Below, one piece after another: positions 26,733-33,826 of a stretch of DNA of 64,000 bases. The DNA comes from Hohaiivirga grylli (GTDB lineage Bacteria > Pseudomonadota > Alphaproteobacteria > Rhizobiales > Beijerinckiaceae), in the NCBI RefSeq assembly GCF_039655745.1, contig NZ_JBBYXI010000003.1, positions 124,001 to 188,000 on the forward strand. Direction: 5' to 3'. The notes beneath the pieces were generated by a model. The model saw only the letters and a program-made list of their open reading frames with translations, did not search any database and was not told the DNA's origin. The position numbers and the translations under genes are program-made. Each line of letters begins with the position of its first letter. Position 1 is the stretch's first letter.

Positions 26733-27541
26733 TGAAGAATAAAATTTCTCTCTTGCTTGCGACACTTATGATGCTGGCAGCAGGAGGTACAGAATCTTTT
26801 GCAAATGATGCTGAGCCGGTCAAAACAGAGAATACCCAAACATGGAACTTGATCATTAGCCCCTATGTATGGGCAGCTTCTCTTAATGGTAATGCAGCCT
26901 TGGCTGGCCGCTACTCACACGTCGATATTCCTTTTTCTGATGTAATCCACCATCTTGACTATGCTCTTATGGGGAATGTTGAGCTGACGAACAGCCAGTG
27001 GGGCGTGTATGGTGATTTTCAGCATGTTCAGACCAGCCAGAAAGAGAAAGTTTATCAGCAGACGCTTGGTTTACGTGTAACCACAACGAATATTGCTTTT
27101 GGTGCCTACTACCGTATCTTTGAGCAGCCATTGGGTGGAGATACGGTTTTTGGCCGACCACGCCGTATTGCCATTGAGCCAACAGCTGGTGTGCGCTGGA
27201 CCAAACTGAACGTACATGCAAAAGCGATTGGCCTGCAGACTGTTAAAAGGGCCGACTGGTTTGACCCCTTTGTGGGCCTGCGTATCAGCGCAGACCTGAC
27301 AGACAGATGGAATCTGTTTGTTTCAGGAAATGTTGGTGGGTTCGGTGCGGGTTCAGACATCAGCTATGATGTGCAGGCCTATTTAGGATACCGAACATTT
27401 ATTTTTGGCCAGCCGACTATTTTGCGTATGGGATATCGCTGGCTTTATCAGGATTATGAATCTGACGATTTTACCGGCAACAAGTTTCGCTGGAAAATAA
27501 ACCAACATGGCCCTGCTATAGGGTTCTCTATGCGTTTCTAA
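26729..27541 (+). CDS. Predicted outer-membrane beta-barrel protein
   Basis: 270 residues: signal peptide (KISLLLATLMMLAAGGTESFA, cleavage near residue 25), then alternating strands rich in aromatic residues, for example WNLIISPYVWAASLNG, WGVYGDFQHVQ and LRMGYRWLYQDYES, ending in SMRF with the C-terminal phenylalanine expected for insertion by BamA. I see no closer family than a generic OmpW/porin-like small barrel. It sits 52 bp ahead of the exported choloylglycine-hydrolase-type gene on the same strand and overlaps a 34-codon ORF upstream. Confidence 0.78.
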   Translation: MMKNKISLLLATLMMLAAGGTESFANDAEPVKTENTQTWNLIISPYVWAASLNGNAALAGRYSHVDIPFSDVIHHLDYALMGNVELTNSQWGVYGDFQHVQTSQKEKVYQQTLGLRVTTTNIAFGAYYRIFEQPLGGDTVFGRPRRIAIEPTAGVRWTKLNVHAKAIGLQTVKRADWFDPFVGLRISADLTDRWNLFVSGNVGGFGAGSDISYDVQAYLGYRTFIFGQPTILRMGYRWLYQDYESDDFTGNKFRWKINQHGPAIGFSMRF

Positions 27542-27593
27542 TTAATTCAATGCCTGGACGGGTAACAGTCCATTATGGCTACAGGAGGTTTGA

Positions 27594-28664
27594 ATGAAGA
27601 CGTTCCTTTCCGTGAAGAAGACATTGGTAACAGGGCTTTGTGCGGTACTTTTATCAACATCCGCCATCCAGAGTTATGCCTGCACGCGCCTTGTCTATCT
27701 TGGCCCCAATGATAATATTATTACGGCGCGTTCCATGGACTGGAAGTATGAGATTGATACCAATCTATGGGTCTTCCCGCGTGGTATGGAACGTAATGGT
27801 GAGGTTGGACCAAACTCCATCAAATGGACATCAAAATATGGCAGTGTCGTTGCCAGTGGCTATGACGTTTCAACGACAGATGGTGTCAATGAGGCGGGCC
27901 TTATGGCCAATGTTCTCTGGCTGGTAGAATCTCAATATCCAAAACTGGATAATAAAAAACCCGGACTGACAATTGCAGCCTGGGCTCAATATGCGCTTGA
28001 TAATTATGCGACTGTTGCCGAGGCCGTTGCCGATCTTGAAAAAGAGCCTTTTACAATCGTGACGGATAATGTTCCCGGTGAAAAACGTATGACAACGCTG
28101 CATCTGTCATTATCTGATGCGACAGGTGACAGTGCGATTATTGAATACATTGATGGTAAGCAGGTTATTCATCATGGCCGCCAGTATCAGGTTATGACGA
28201 ATTCGCCCACTTTTAACGAGCAGCTGGCTTTGAATGAATACTGGAAACAGATTGGTGGTACAGTATTCATGCCGGGAACCAATCGCGCGGCTGACCGGTT
28301 TGCCCGTGCATCTTTCTACGTGAATGCTATTCCGAAAGAAGAAAATACAAACCGGGCTCTAGCCAGTGTTTTTAGTGTTCTGCGAAATGTATCCGTGCCT
28401 TATGGCATTGCAACCGATGAAGAACCTAATCTGTCATCCACCCGGTGGCGGACTGTTTTTGATCATAAGCGGAAACTGTATTTCTTTGAATCAGCTGTGA
28501 CGCCCAATACCTTCTGGATTGACCTGAAAAGTATAGATTTCTCGGCCGATAAGGGAAAGGTTATGAAGCTTGATCTTGGAAAAAGCCAGGATCACACCTA
28601 TTCCGGTAACGCTACCAAGGATTTTAAGCCTTCGAAGCCTTTTGAATTTCTTGGGGTGAAGTAA
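27594..28664 (+). CDS. Exported choloylglycine hydrolase / penicillin V acylase family amidase
   Basis: 356 residues of the linear-amide C-N hydrolase (Ntn) family. A signal peptide of 29 residues ends SAIQSYA, so cleavage would leave C30 as the N-terminal nucleophile (CTRLVYLG). Other conserved positions are ITARSMDW, VNEAGLMANVLWL and MTNSPTFNEQ. Family members cleave conjugated bile acids, penicillin V or N-acyl homoserine lactones; the substrate here is unknown. ATG follows a perfect AGGAGG. Its 3' end overlaps the convergent hydrolase gene by 41 bp. Confidence 0.9.
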   Translation: MKTFLSVKKTLVTGLCAVLLSTSAIQSYACTRLVYLGPNDNIITARSMDWKYEIDTNLWVFPRGMERNGEVGPNSIKWTSKYGSVVASGYDVSTTDGVNEAGLMANVLWLVESQYPKLDNKKPGLTIAAWAQYALDNYATVAEAVADLEKEPFTIVTDNVPGEKRMTTLHLSLSDATGDSAIIEYIDGKQVIHHGRQYQVMTNSPTFNEQLALNEYWKQIGGTVFMPGTNRAADRFARASFYVNAIPKEENTNRALASVFSVLRNVSVPYGIATDEEPNLSSTRWRTVFDHKRKLYFFESAVTPNTFWIDLKSIDFSADKGKVMKLDLGKSQDHTYSGNATKDFKPSKPFEFLGVK

Positions 28665-29610
28665 GCTTACCGGGGATGAAGGCATCAAAAGCTGCCCAGA
28701 AGGCTTCTCGGTAGCTATCCTGTTCAAGGTATATTTCATGACGTGCATGGGGAATGAAGACGCTGGCCGCGTTCCTCATGTGCGTTGAAGCTCTCTCCAT
28801 CATACCCGGGTCACAAACCGTGTCATTCCCACCTGCAATAATCAGTGATGGGATGATGATCCGGTTGAGTGTTTCTATGCGATTTAATTTCTTCATCAGA
28901 CGGAAGGCGGCTTTCGTCCATGCAATTGTTGGTGCACCAATTGCAGCTTCTCCCAGTGTATTTGCGACATCAGAAATACGCGCATAGCGTGTAGGGTCAG
29001 ATGATAATCTGTTTCGGTTGAACGGACGTGTTGAAATGGATGTTGACCCGCCAAAAGGAATAAATGCTTTACCTAATCCAAAGGCGCAGCAGAGGTTTGC
29101 TGTGAATGAGGCAAGGGCTGGTTTCTTGATGAGATTGATCCCCAGCATTGGGGAAATTGCGATTAATCTCTCAACGGGAAGAGTTTGTCTGGAAGCCATA
29201 TCAAGAGCAATTGCCCCTCCCATGGAATAGGCCAGGCCGTAGTAGGGTGGGGGCATATAGGGCTTGAGAATGTTACTGGTTATGGCCTCAACATCCAGAT
29301 GAAAAGCTGAGAAATCCCTGATATGGCCTTTTCTGGGATTCCCCACCAGTCGTTGAGAGCCACCTTGGCCGCGCCAGTCAAAAGCAACAACAGCAAAGCC
29401 TCTATCCTGAAGTTCTCGAATAACTTCGAAATGTTTTTCGATAAACTCAGCACGCCCCTGCAGAATAAGAACAGTTCCCTGAGGGGGCTCTTGCCGAGAA
29501 TCCCAGGAGGCAGTTCTCAATTGTACACCATCAGATGTCTCAATAAACGTTGAATAGGCATCTGGAGGTATTGGGTTCTCTTCGGTGTGAAGGAGGTCTT
29601 TGGTGATCAA
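28624..29610 (-). CDS. Alpha/beta hydrolase, lysophospholipase (PldB)-like
   Basis: 328 residues. Family motifs are GTVLILQGRAEFIEKHFEV, VVAFDWRGQGGSQRL, the nucleophile elbow GLAYSMGGAI, the acid in GGNDTVCDP and the histidine in ARHEIYLE. PldB-type enzymes remove acyl chains from lysophospholipids or monoacylglycerols. The last 13 codons overlap the 3' end of the CGH gene on the other strand, so transcripts from the two converge and are antisense there. ATG 29610 has GGAAGG upstream. Confidence 0.87.
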   Translation of the reverse strand: MITKDLLHTEENPIPPDAYSTFIETSDGVQLRTASWDSRQEPPQGTVLILQGRAEFIEKHFEVIRELQDRGFAVVAFDWRGQGGSQRLVGNPRKGHIRDFSAFHLDVEAITSNILKPYMPPPYYGLAYSMGGAIALDMASRQTLPVERLIAISPMLGINLIKKPALASFTANLCCAFGLGKAFIPFGGSTSISTRPFNRNRLSSDPTRYARISDVANTLGEAAIGAPTIAWTKAAFRLMKKLNRIETLNRIIIPSLIIAGGNDTVCDPGMMERASTHMRNAASVFIPHARHEIYLEQDSYREAFWAAFDAFIPGKLTSPQEIQKASKA

Positions 29611-29718
29611 AATGTACCTTCCTGATGAGATTGGGGGCCCCGAAACAATAATGGCGGTTTGCCTTTATAAATATAATCTGCACGAAGAATTACCATAATG
29701 GGTCTTGAAACCCTACAG

Positions 29719-29826
29719 GACAGTTCTTACCTGATTGTTATGCACCAGCCCATAAGGGGGGTGCGGTTAAAAGGTTCTGCCCATTGGGAGAACTGTCACT
29801 TTGCATGTTGCTTTAGGAGAATATGC
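29719..29826 (+). promoter_or_regulatory. ROSE-like RNA thermometer in the hsp20 5' UTR
   Basis: Upstream of hsp20 the transcript can fold as a long-range stem GACAGTTCT/AGAACTGTC (29719-29727 with 29789-29797), an inner hairpin GCACC/GGTGC with CCC/GGG (29742-29764), and a final hairpin 29803-29826 (GCAT...ATGC) in which TTGCT faces the Shine-Dalgarno AGGAG with an unpaired G. The U(U/C)GCU-versus-AGGA arrangement with a bulged G next to the start codon is the hallmark of ROSE elements that repress alphaproteobacterial small heat-shock genes at low temperature. Family assignment is by eye. Confidence 0.7.
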
Positions 29827-29827
29827 T

Positions 29828-30298
29828 ATGCGTTATGATATTACCCCGCTTCTTCGTAATACTGTTGGTTTTGACCGCCTGTTTTCTATGCTTGATCAGG
29901 TTGTTGGAGGTGTTGAGACTGCTCCCACCTATCCACCCTATAATATTGAGCGAACAGATGAGAATGCCTATCGGATAACTGTTGCAGTTGCAGGTTTCAC
30001 AGAAGAAGACCTGTCAATTGAAGTGAAGGAAAATGCTCTTTCCATCCGTGGTGAAAAACAGCCAATAGCGGAAGATGCAAAGCCAGAAGTTCTGTATCAG
30101 GGAATTGCTGCTCGTAGTTTTGAGCGCCGTTTCCAGTTGGCAGATGGTGTTCTGGTTAAAGGTGCCAGCATGCAGAATGGTTTGCTGCATGTCGACCTGA
30201 TCCGTGAAATTCCGGAGGCAAAGAAGCCTCGCACAATTCAGATTGCAACTGATGGTGCATCCAAGAAAGTGATTGCTGGCGAAAGCAAGGCTGCATAA
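29828..30298 (+). CDS. Small heat-shock protein, Hsp20/IbpA family
   Basis: 156 residues of the alpha-crystallin family. Beginning MRYDITPLLRNTVGFDRLF and PPYNIERTDENAYRITVAVAGFTEEDLSIEV (start of the crystallin domain, about 35-130), with FERRFQLADGV and a short C-terminal tail; class A IbpA-like. An ATP-independent holdase that keeps unfolding proteins refoldable. ATG 29828 is chosen, since AGGAGAA precedes it and lies inside the predicted thermometer hairpin; an upstream in-frame TTG at 29801 is inside that structure. Monocistronic. Confidence 0.93.
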   Translation: MRYDITPLLRNTVGFDRLFSMLDQVVGGVETAPTYPPYNIERTDENAYRITVAVAGFTEEDLSIEVKENALSIRGEKQPIAEDAKPEVLYQGIAARSFERRFQLADGVLVKGASMQNGLLHVDLIREIPEAKKPRTIQIATDGASKKVIAGESKAA

Positions 30299-30316
30299 TA
30301 ATTTCTTGAATTGAAA

Positions 30317-30350
30317 AATAAGCCCCGGTCATTTCTGGCCGGGGCTTATT
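30317..30350. terminator. Bidirectional terminator between hsp20 and pyk
   Basis: AATAAGCCCCGG / CCGGGGCTTATT, a 12-bp stem. On the minus strand it is followed by TTTTTCAATT (pyk); on the plus strand by only a short T stretch (hsp20). Confidence 0.8.
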
Positions 30351-30369
30351 GCATTTATCTGCTGGCTCT

Positions 30370-31806
30370 TCAGGCCTTTTCAACATGGTCTTTTGTCACG
30401 AAAGCGATGCGGACCATGTTGGTTGCTCCCGGTGTACCGAATGGAACACCGGCAATAACGATGACGCGTTCGCCAAGTTTGGCATAGCCTTCACGGCAGG
30501 CAAACTTACACGCTCGGAAAGCCATATCATCAACATCGCTGGCATCTTTAGTCACGATTGGGTGGACACCCCAGATAAGGCTGAGTTTCCGGGCCGTTTC
30601 CGGGCTTGGTGTCAGAGCCAGAATAGTTGTATTCGGGCGTTCACGTGCAATGCGGGTGGCTGTTGAACCTGAGGACGTCCAGGCCATGATTGCCTGCATG
30701 TTGAGTGTATCACTGATCTGGTGAGCCGCAGCCGCAATGGCATCAGAGCCTGTGGCTTCAGGGCGTGTGCCCTGCGCAGAAACAATCTGCCAGTAGGCTG
30801 AGTCTGTCTCAATTTCTTCGGCAATGCGGTTCATGGTTGCCACGGCATCAATCGGATACTGGCCTGATGCACTTTCTGCTGAAAGCATGACAGCATCTGC
30901 ACCGTCAAAGACAGCCGTTGCAACGTCCGAGACTTCTGCACGGGTCGGAACCGGAGATGTAATCATCGATTCCAGCATCTGGGTTGCGACGACAACCGGT
31001 TTACCCAGGCGGCGTGCGATGCGTGTAATACGCTTCTGAATACCGGGAACCTTCTCAAGAGGCATTTCAACGCCAAGATCACCACGGGCGACCATGATAG
31101 CATCAGAGGCTTCAACGATTTCTTCAAGACGAGCGATGGCCTGTGGCTTCTCAAGCTTCGACATGACCGATGCTTTGCCGCGGGCAATCTTGCGAACTTC
31201 GGCGATATCTTCTGGACGCTGAACGAAGGAAAGGGCAACCCAGTCAACCTTGGCATCAATTGCAGCTTCAAGATCGCCACGATCTTTCTCTGTCAGAGCT
31301 GCAACAGGGATTGTTGTATCCGGAAGGCTGACGCCTTTGCGGTTTGATATTTTACCGGCAACAATAACTTCTGTTGTAACTTTGCCCTTCTTAACATCTG
31401 TGACCAGCAGGCGCAGCTTACCATCATCAATCAGCAGGCTGTGGCCGGGTTCAACAGATGACAGAATTTCTGGATGAGGAAGGTAAACGCGGGTTTCGTC
31501 ACCTGGAGCATCGTTACCATCGAGGACGAATGTCTGGCCGGGTTTCAGCATCGCACTGTCGTTCTTGAAAGTACCAACCCGAAGTTTAGGGCCCTGAAGA
31601 TCCGCGAGAATAGCAATTGGGCGCTTATATTTATCTTCGATGGAACGGATAGCCGCGACTTTTTCTTTCAGGCGTTCACGGGGGAGGTGGCTCATATTGA
31701 GACGGAAAACGTCAGCACCTGCCAAAAAGAGCTTTTCGATCATCTCCGGTGTATCAGATGCCGGCCCGAGGGTTGCTAGGATTTTTGTACGGCGTGAACG
31801 CTTCAT
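30370..31806 (-). CDS. pyk: Pyruvate kinase
   Basis: Phosphoenolpyruvate plus ADP to pyruvate plus ATP, last step of lower glycolysis. 478 residues. Signatures: RTKILATLGPASD at the N-terminus, NMSHLPRERL, ILADLQGPKLRVG, the active-site SKLEKPQAIARLEEI, MVARGDLGVEMP and VMLSAESASGQYPIDAV, with a C-terminal allosteric domain ending with HVEKA. Its start lies 11 bp after the DUF1036 gene, so both are one operon. The other lower-glycolysis genes are at 59-63 kb. Confidence 0.96.
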   Translation of the reverse strand: MKRSRRTKILATLGPASDTPEMIEKLFLAGADVFRLNMSHLPRERLKEKVAAIRSIEDKYKRPIAILADLQGPKLRVGTFKNDSAMLKPGQTFVLDGNDAPGDETRVYLPHPEILSSVEPGHSLLIDDGKLRLLVTDVKKGKVTTEVIVAGKISNRKGVSLPDTTIPVAALTEKDRGDLEAAIDAKVDWVALSFVQRPEDIAEVRKIARGKASVMSKLEKPQAIARLEEIVEASDAIMVARGDLGVEMPLEKVPGIQKRITRIARRLGKPVVVATQMLESMITSPVPTRAEVSDVATAVFDGADAVMLSAESASGQYPIDAVATMNRIAEEIETDSAYWQIVSAQGTRPEATGSDAIAAAAHQISDTLNMQAIMAWTSSGSTATRIARERPNTTILALTPSPETARKLSLIWGVHPIVTKDASDVDDMAFRACKFACREGYAKLGERVIVIAGVPFGTPGATNMVRIAFVTKDHVEKA

Positions 31807-31817
31807 TTTCAGTTCCT

Positions 31818-32264
31818 CTACGGACGGTTTTGGTCGGTTAACTGGATGGTCCAGTTTTTTTGCTCCCCGGTGTCAACCTCGAAAAAGGCACTGCGGTCAA
31901 AACCGCGAGCGAGACAATCTTCGACACCTCTGATCGTAAACTCAGGTTTACGTGTACACATCAATGATCTGCCTGGCCATGGTTTGCCATCAACAGCATC
32001 AACTGCATGTATATAGTAAAAACGACTTGCTAATGCGCCATTCAGAAGGGTTTCACACCCTGCTGGATTAAGGTTCCACCAGCCCTCAGTTACCCAGCCT
32101 TGGGCATCGCGATAGCCAAGAGCTATTGTCACAGGGTGTTGGGTCAGGTTACAGGCGCGCAGATCAGCTTTGGATGGCGTAACCATAATAAAAGAACCAG
32201 CCATAACCAGACAGGCTAGGGACAGGAAACGATAAAGTGACATGTTCTTTCTGGTTGCGCTCAT
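31818..32264 (-). CDS. DUF1036 family exported protein
   Basis: 148 residues. Signal peptide (LSLACLVMAGSFIMVTPSKA), then a compact domain with LRACNLTQHPVTIALGYRD, GWWNLNPAGCETLL and CTRKPEFTIRG; the cysteines suggest disulfides in the periplasm. DUF1036 genes are commonly next to pyk in alphaproteobacteria; function unknown. ATG 32264 is preceded by AAGGAAG. The divergent intergenic region upstream holds two palindromes (separate entries). Confidence 0.87.
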   Translation of the reverse strand: MSATRKNMSLYRFLSLACLVMAGSFIMVTPSKADLRACNLTQHPVTIALGYRDAQGWVTEGWWNLNPAGCETLLNGALASRFYYIHAVDAVDGKPWPGRSLMCTRKPEFTIRGVEDCLARGFDRSAFFEVDTGEQKNWTIQLTDQNRP

Positions 32265-32311
32265 AACTTCCTTTTAGACGTTAGAAAAAAGGCCGATTCA
32301 GTTGATTAGAC

Positions 32312-32362
32312 GTTGGTCTTTCTCCATGACAAAATCAAGACTTTCTATGGAGAAAGACTAAC
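32312..32362. repeat. 16-bp inverted repeat in the DUF1036 / amidohydrolase divergent region
   Basis: GTTGGTCTTTCTCCAT (32312-32327) and ATGGAGAAAGACTAAC (32347-32362) are complementary over 16 positions with one G-T pair, around a 19-base spacer. It lies 48 bp upstream of the DUF1036 ATG. It could be an operator, or a hairpin in a leader; there is no T tract of a terminator. Confidence 0.7.
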
Positions 32363-32381
32363 AGACTCCCAGATAATACTT

Positions 32382-32404
32382 AATATATCACAACAAGATA
32401 TATT
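32382..32404. promoter_or_regulatory. Operator-like palindrome AATATATC-N7-GATATATT
   Basis: Perfect 8-bp arms separated by 7 bases, 20 bp after the longer inverted repeat and 136 bp ahead of the second N-formylglutamate amidohydrolase gene. AT-rich dyads of this size are typical of dimeric repressor sites, and the sequence also overlaps possible -10 elements. The binding protein is unknown. Confidence 0.45.
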
Positions 32405-32539
32405 GCCGCAGGCCTTTGAAAAATTAGTAAATTATGCTCCCGGTCTGCAACTCATTATATTGCAGGCTTGTTAATGTAGGATTATGGCTATCTAATAATA
32501 GGAAGCAGGGCATCGATTTTATTAAGGAATTCGCAGAAG

Positions 32540-33364
32540 ATGACTTTGTCGGCAGCGCTCTCAACTCATTCGCAGAAGAATGTAGAGGTATTGGAAGATT
32601 TTAGTCCCCACCCTGTAGAAGTCATTCAAGGAAATTTTAAGAGCGGAATTCTTCTGCTTTGTGATCATGCCTCCAATCATGTTCCAGATGATCTAAAGCA
32701 GCTGGGGCTGCCTGACGCGCAGTTTGAACGGCATATCGGCTATGATATTGGTGCCGCACAGGTTACGCGGCTGCTTGCCGGTTATTTGAAAGCACCGGCC
32801 GCTTTGACGCAGTTTTCGCGTCTGGTGATAGACCCCAACCGGGGCAGGGATGACCCAACCCTTGTTATGCGGCTGTCGGATGGGGCTGTGGTTCCCGGAA
32901 ATGCTTATGTGAACAGTACGGATATTCACGCAAGAATTACGCGGTTTTATGAGCCTTATGATCGGGTGATCAGGGATTTTATCGCGCAGTTTCAGATACG
33001 CGGTATTAATCCTCTCATCATCTCCATACATAGTTTCACGCCTGTCTGGAGAGGTGTGCCGCGTCCATGGCAGATTGGTTTCCTCTGGCATGAAGATAAA
33101 CGTCTGACAGATTTTCTGATTACGCAGATGCAGAAGATGGCTCATCTGACGATTGGCGATAATGAACCTTATGCTGGTGGTTTGCCCGGAGATACAATTG
33201 ATCGTCATGCGACAAAACACGGCTTTGCCAATACGCTGATTGAACTGAGACAGGATTTAATTGCGGATGAGGCGGGGGCCCGCTCGTGGGCTGAGCGACT
33301 GGCTCCTTTACTGGTGGAGGCCTCAGGTCAAAAAGTTATGCACGAAATCCGACATATCCCATGA
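32540..33364 (+). CDS. N-formylglutamate amidohydrolase family protein (paralogue 2)
   Basis: 274 residues of PF05013. Motifs differ in detail from paralogue 1: LLCDHASNHVPDDL, FSRLVIDPNRGRDDPTLV, IISIHSFTPVWRG and DRHATKHGFANTLIELRQDL. This is the subtype usually next to DUF1036/pyk and the GapR gene in alphaproteobacteria. It may act on N-formyl or N-acyl amino acids, but the in vivo substrate is not established. gapR follows 140 bp downstream, after a branched hairpin. Confidence 0.85.
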   Translation: MTLSAALSTHSQKNVEVLEDFSPHPVEVIQGNFKSGILLLCDHASNHVPDDLKQLGLPDAQFERHIGYDIGAAQVTRLLAGYLKAPAALTQFSRLVIDPNRGRDDPTLVMRLSDGAVVPGNAYVNSTDIHARITRFYEPYDRVIRDFIAQFQIRGINPLIISIHSFTPVWRGVPRPWQIGFLWHEDKRLTDFLITQMQKMAHLTIGDNEPYAGGLPGDTIDRHATKHGFANTLIELRQDLIADEAGARSWAERLAPLLVEASGQKVMHEIRHIP

Positions 33365-33365
33365 A

Positions 33366-33433
33366 GTTGTTCTCTTCTCGAAAACGGACTTTTAAAAACT
33401 GATAATGCCGTTTAAAGAGAACAACCGAATTTT
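33366..33433 (+). terminator. Branched terminator-like hairpin after paralogue 2
   Basis: GTTGTTCTCTT (33366-33376) pairs with AAGAGAACAAC (33415-33425), enclosing AAACGG/CCGTTT; a run TTTTT follows at 33429. It starts 1 bp after the stop codon. The large internal loop makes it atypical. Confidence 0.6.
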
Positions 33434-33504
33434 TGCGGAGATGGCCTTCCTGAATGTAAGGATGGCGTAGTCCCGCCTCTCAGTTATTAAAGGATGATGG
33501 CATT

Positions 33505-33756
33505 ATGTCCGATCAAGTTCAGACAGAATCTGTTGCAGCAGACCAGTTAAAAGCATTCATTGAGCGTATTGAGCGCCTGGAAGAAGAAAAAGCTGGTATT
33601 GCTGGTGATATTCGCGAAATCTTTGCTGAAGCCAAAGGTAATGGCTTTGATGTCAAAGTTATGCGCCGCATTATTTCCCTCCGCAAGAAAGACCGTGCAG
33701 AGCGTCAGGAAGAAGAAGCTATTCTTGAGCTGTATATGCAGGCCCTTGGTATGTAA
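33505..33756 (+). CDS. gapR: GapR-like nucleoid-associated protein (DUF2312)
   Basis: 83 residues, mostly a long charged helix (about 12-50, QLKAFIERIERLEEEKAGIAGDIREI) followed by GFDVKVMRRIISLRKKDRAERQEEE and a short C-terminal helix. This is the DUF2312/UPF0335 family; the Caulobacter member GapR forms a clamp on overtwisted DNA ahead of replication and transcription and stimulates topoisomerases. Lysine/arginine positions in the second helix are the DNA-contacting ones in that family. Monocistronic, with ATG at 33505 after AAAGGATGATGG and a bidirectional terminator. Confidence 0.9.
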   Translation: MSDQVQTESVAADQLKAFIERIERLEEEKAGIAGDIREIFAEAKGNGFDVKVMRRIISLRKKDRAERQEEEAILELYMQALGM

Positions 33757-33780
33757 GCGGCGCATAGATGCTTAGCTAAT

Positions 33781-33812
33781 AAAAAAGCGGAGGTTTTGCC
33801 TCCGCTTTTTTT
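33781..33812. terminator. Bidirectional terminator between gapR and the M15 peptidase gene
   Basis: AAAAAAGCGGAGG / CCTCCGCTTTTTTT, 9-bp GC-rich stem with A and T tracts on either side; the genes converge here. Confidence 0.9.
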
Positions 33813-33826
33813 GTGGTCCCGATTGA

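Noticed and set aside
29701..29740. Sigma-32 promoter CTTGAAA...CCTGATTG for hsp20
   Set aside because: Spacing is 20 bp or more, too long, and it would remove the first arm of the predicted long-range stem.
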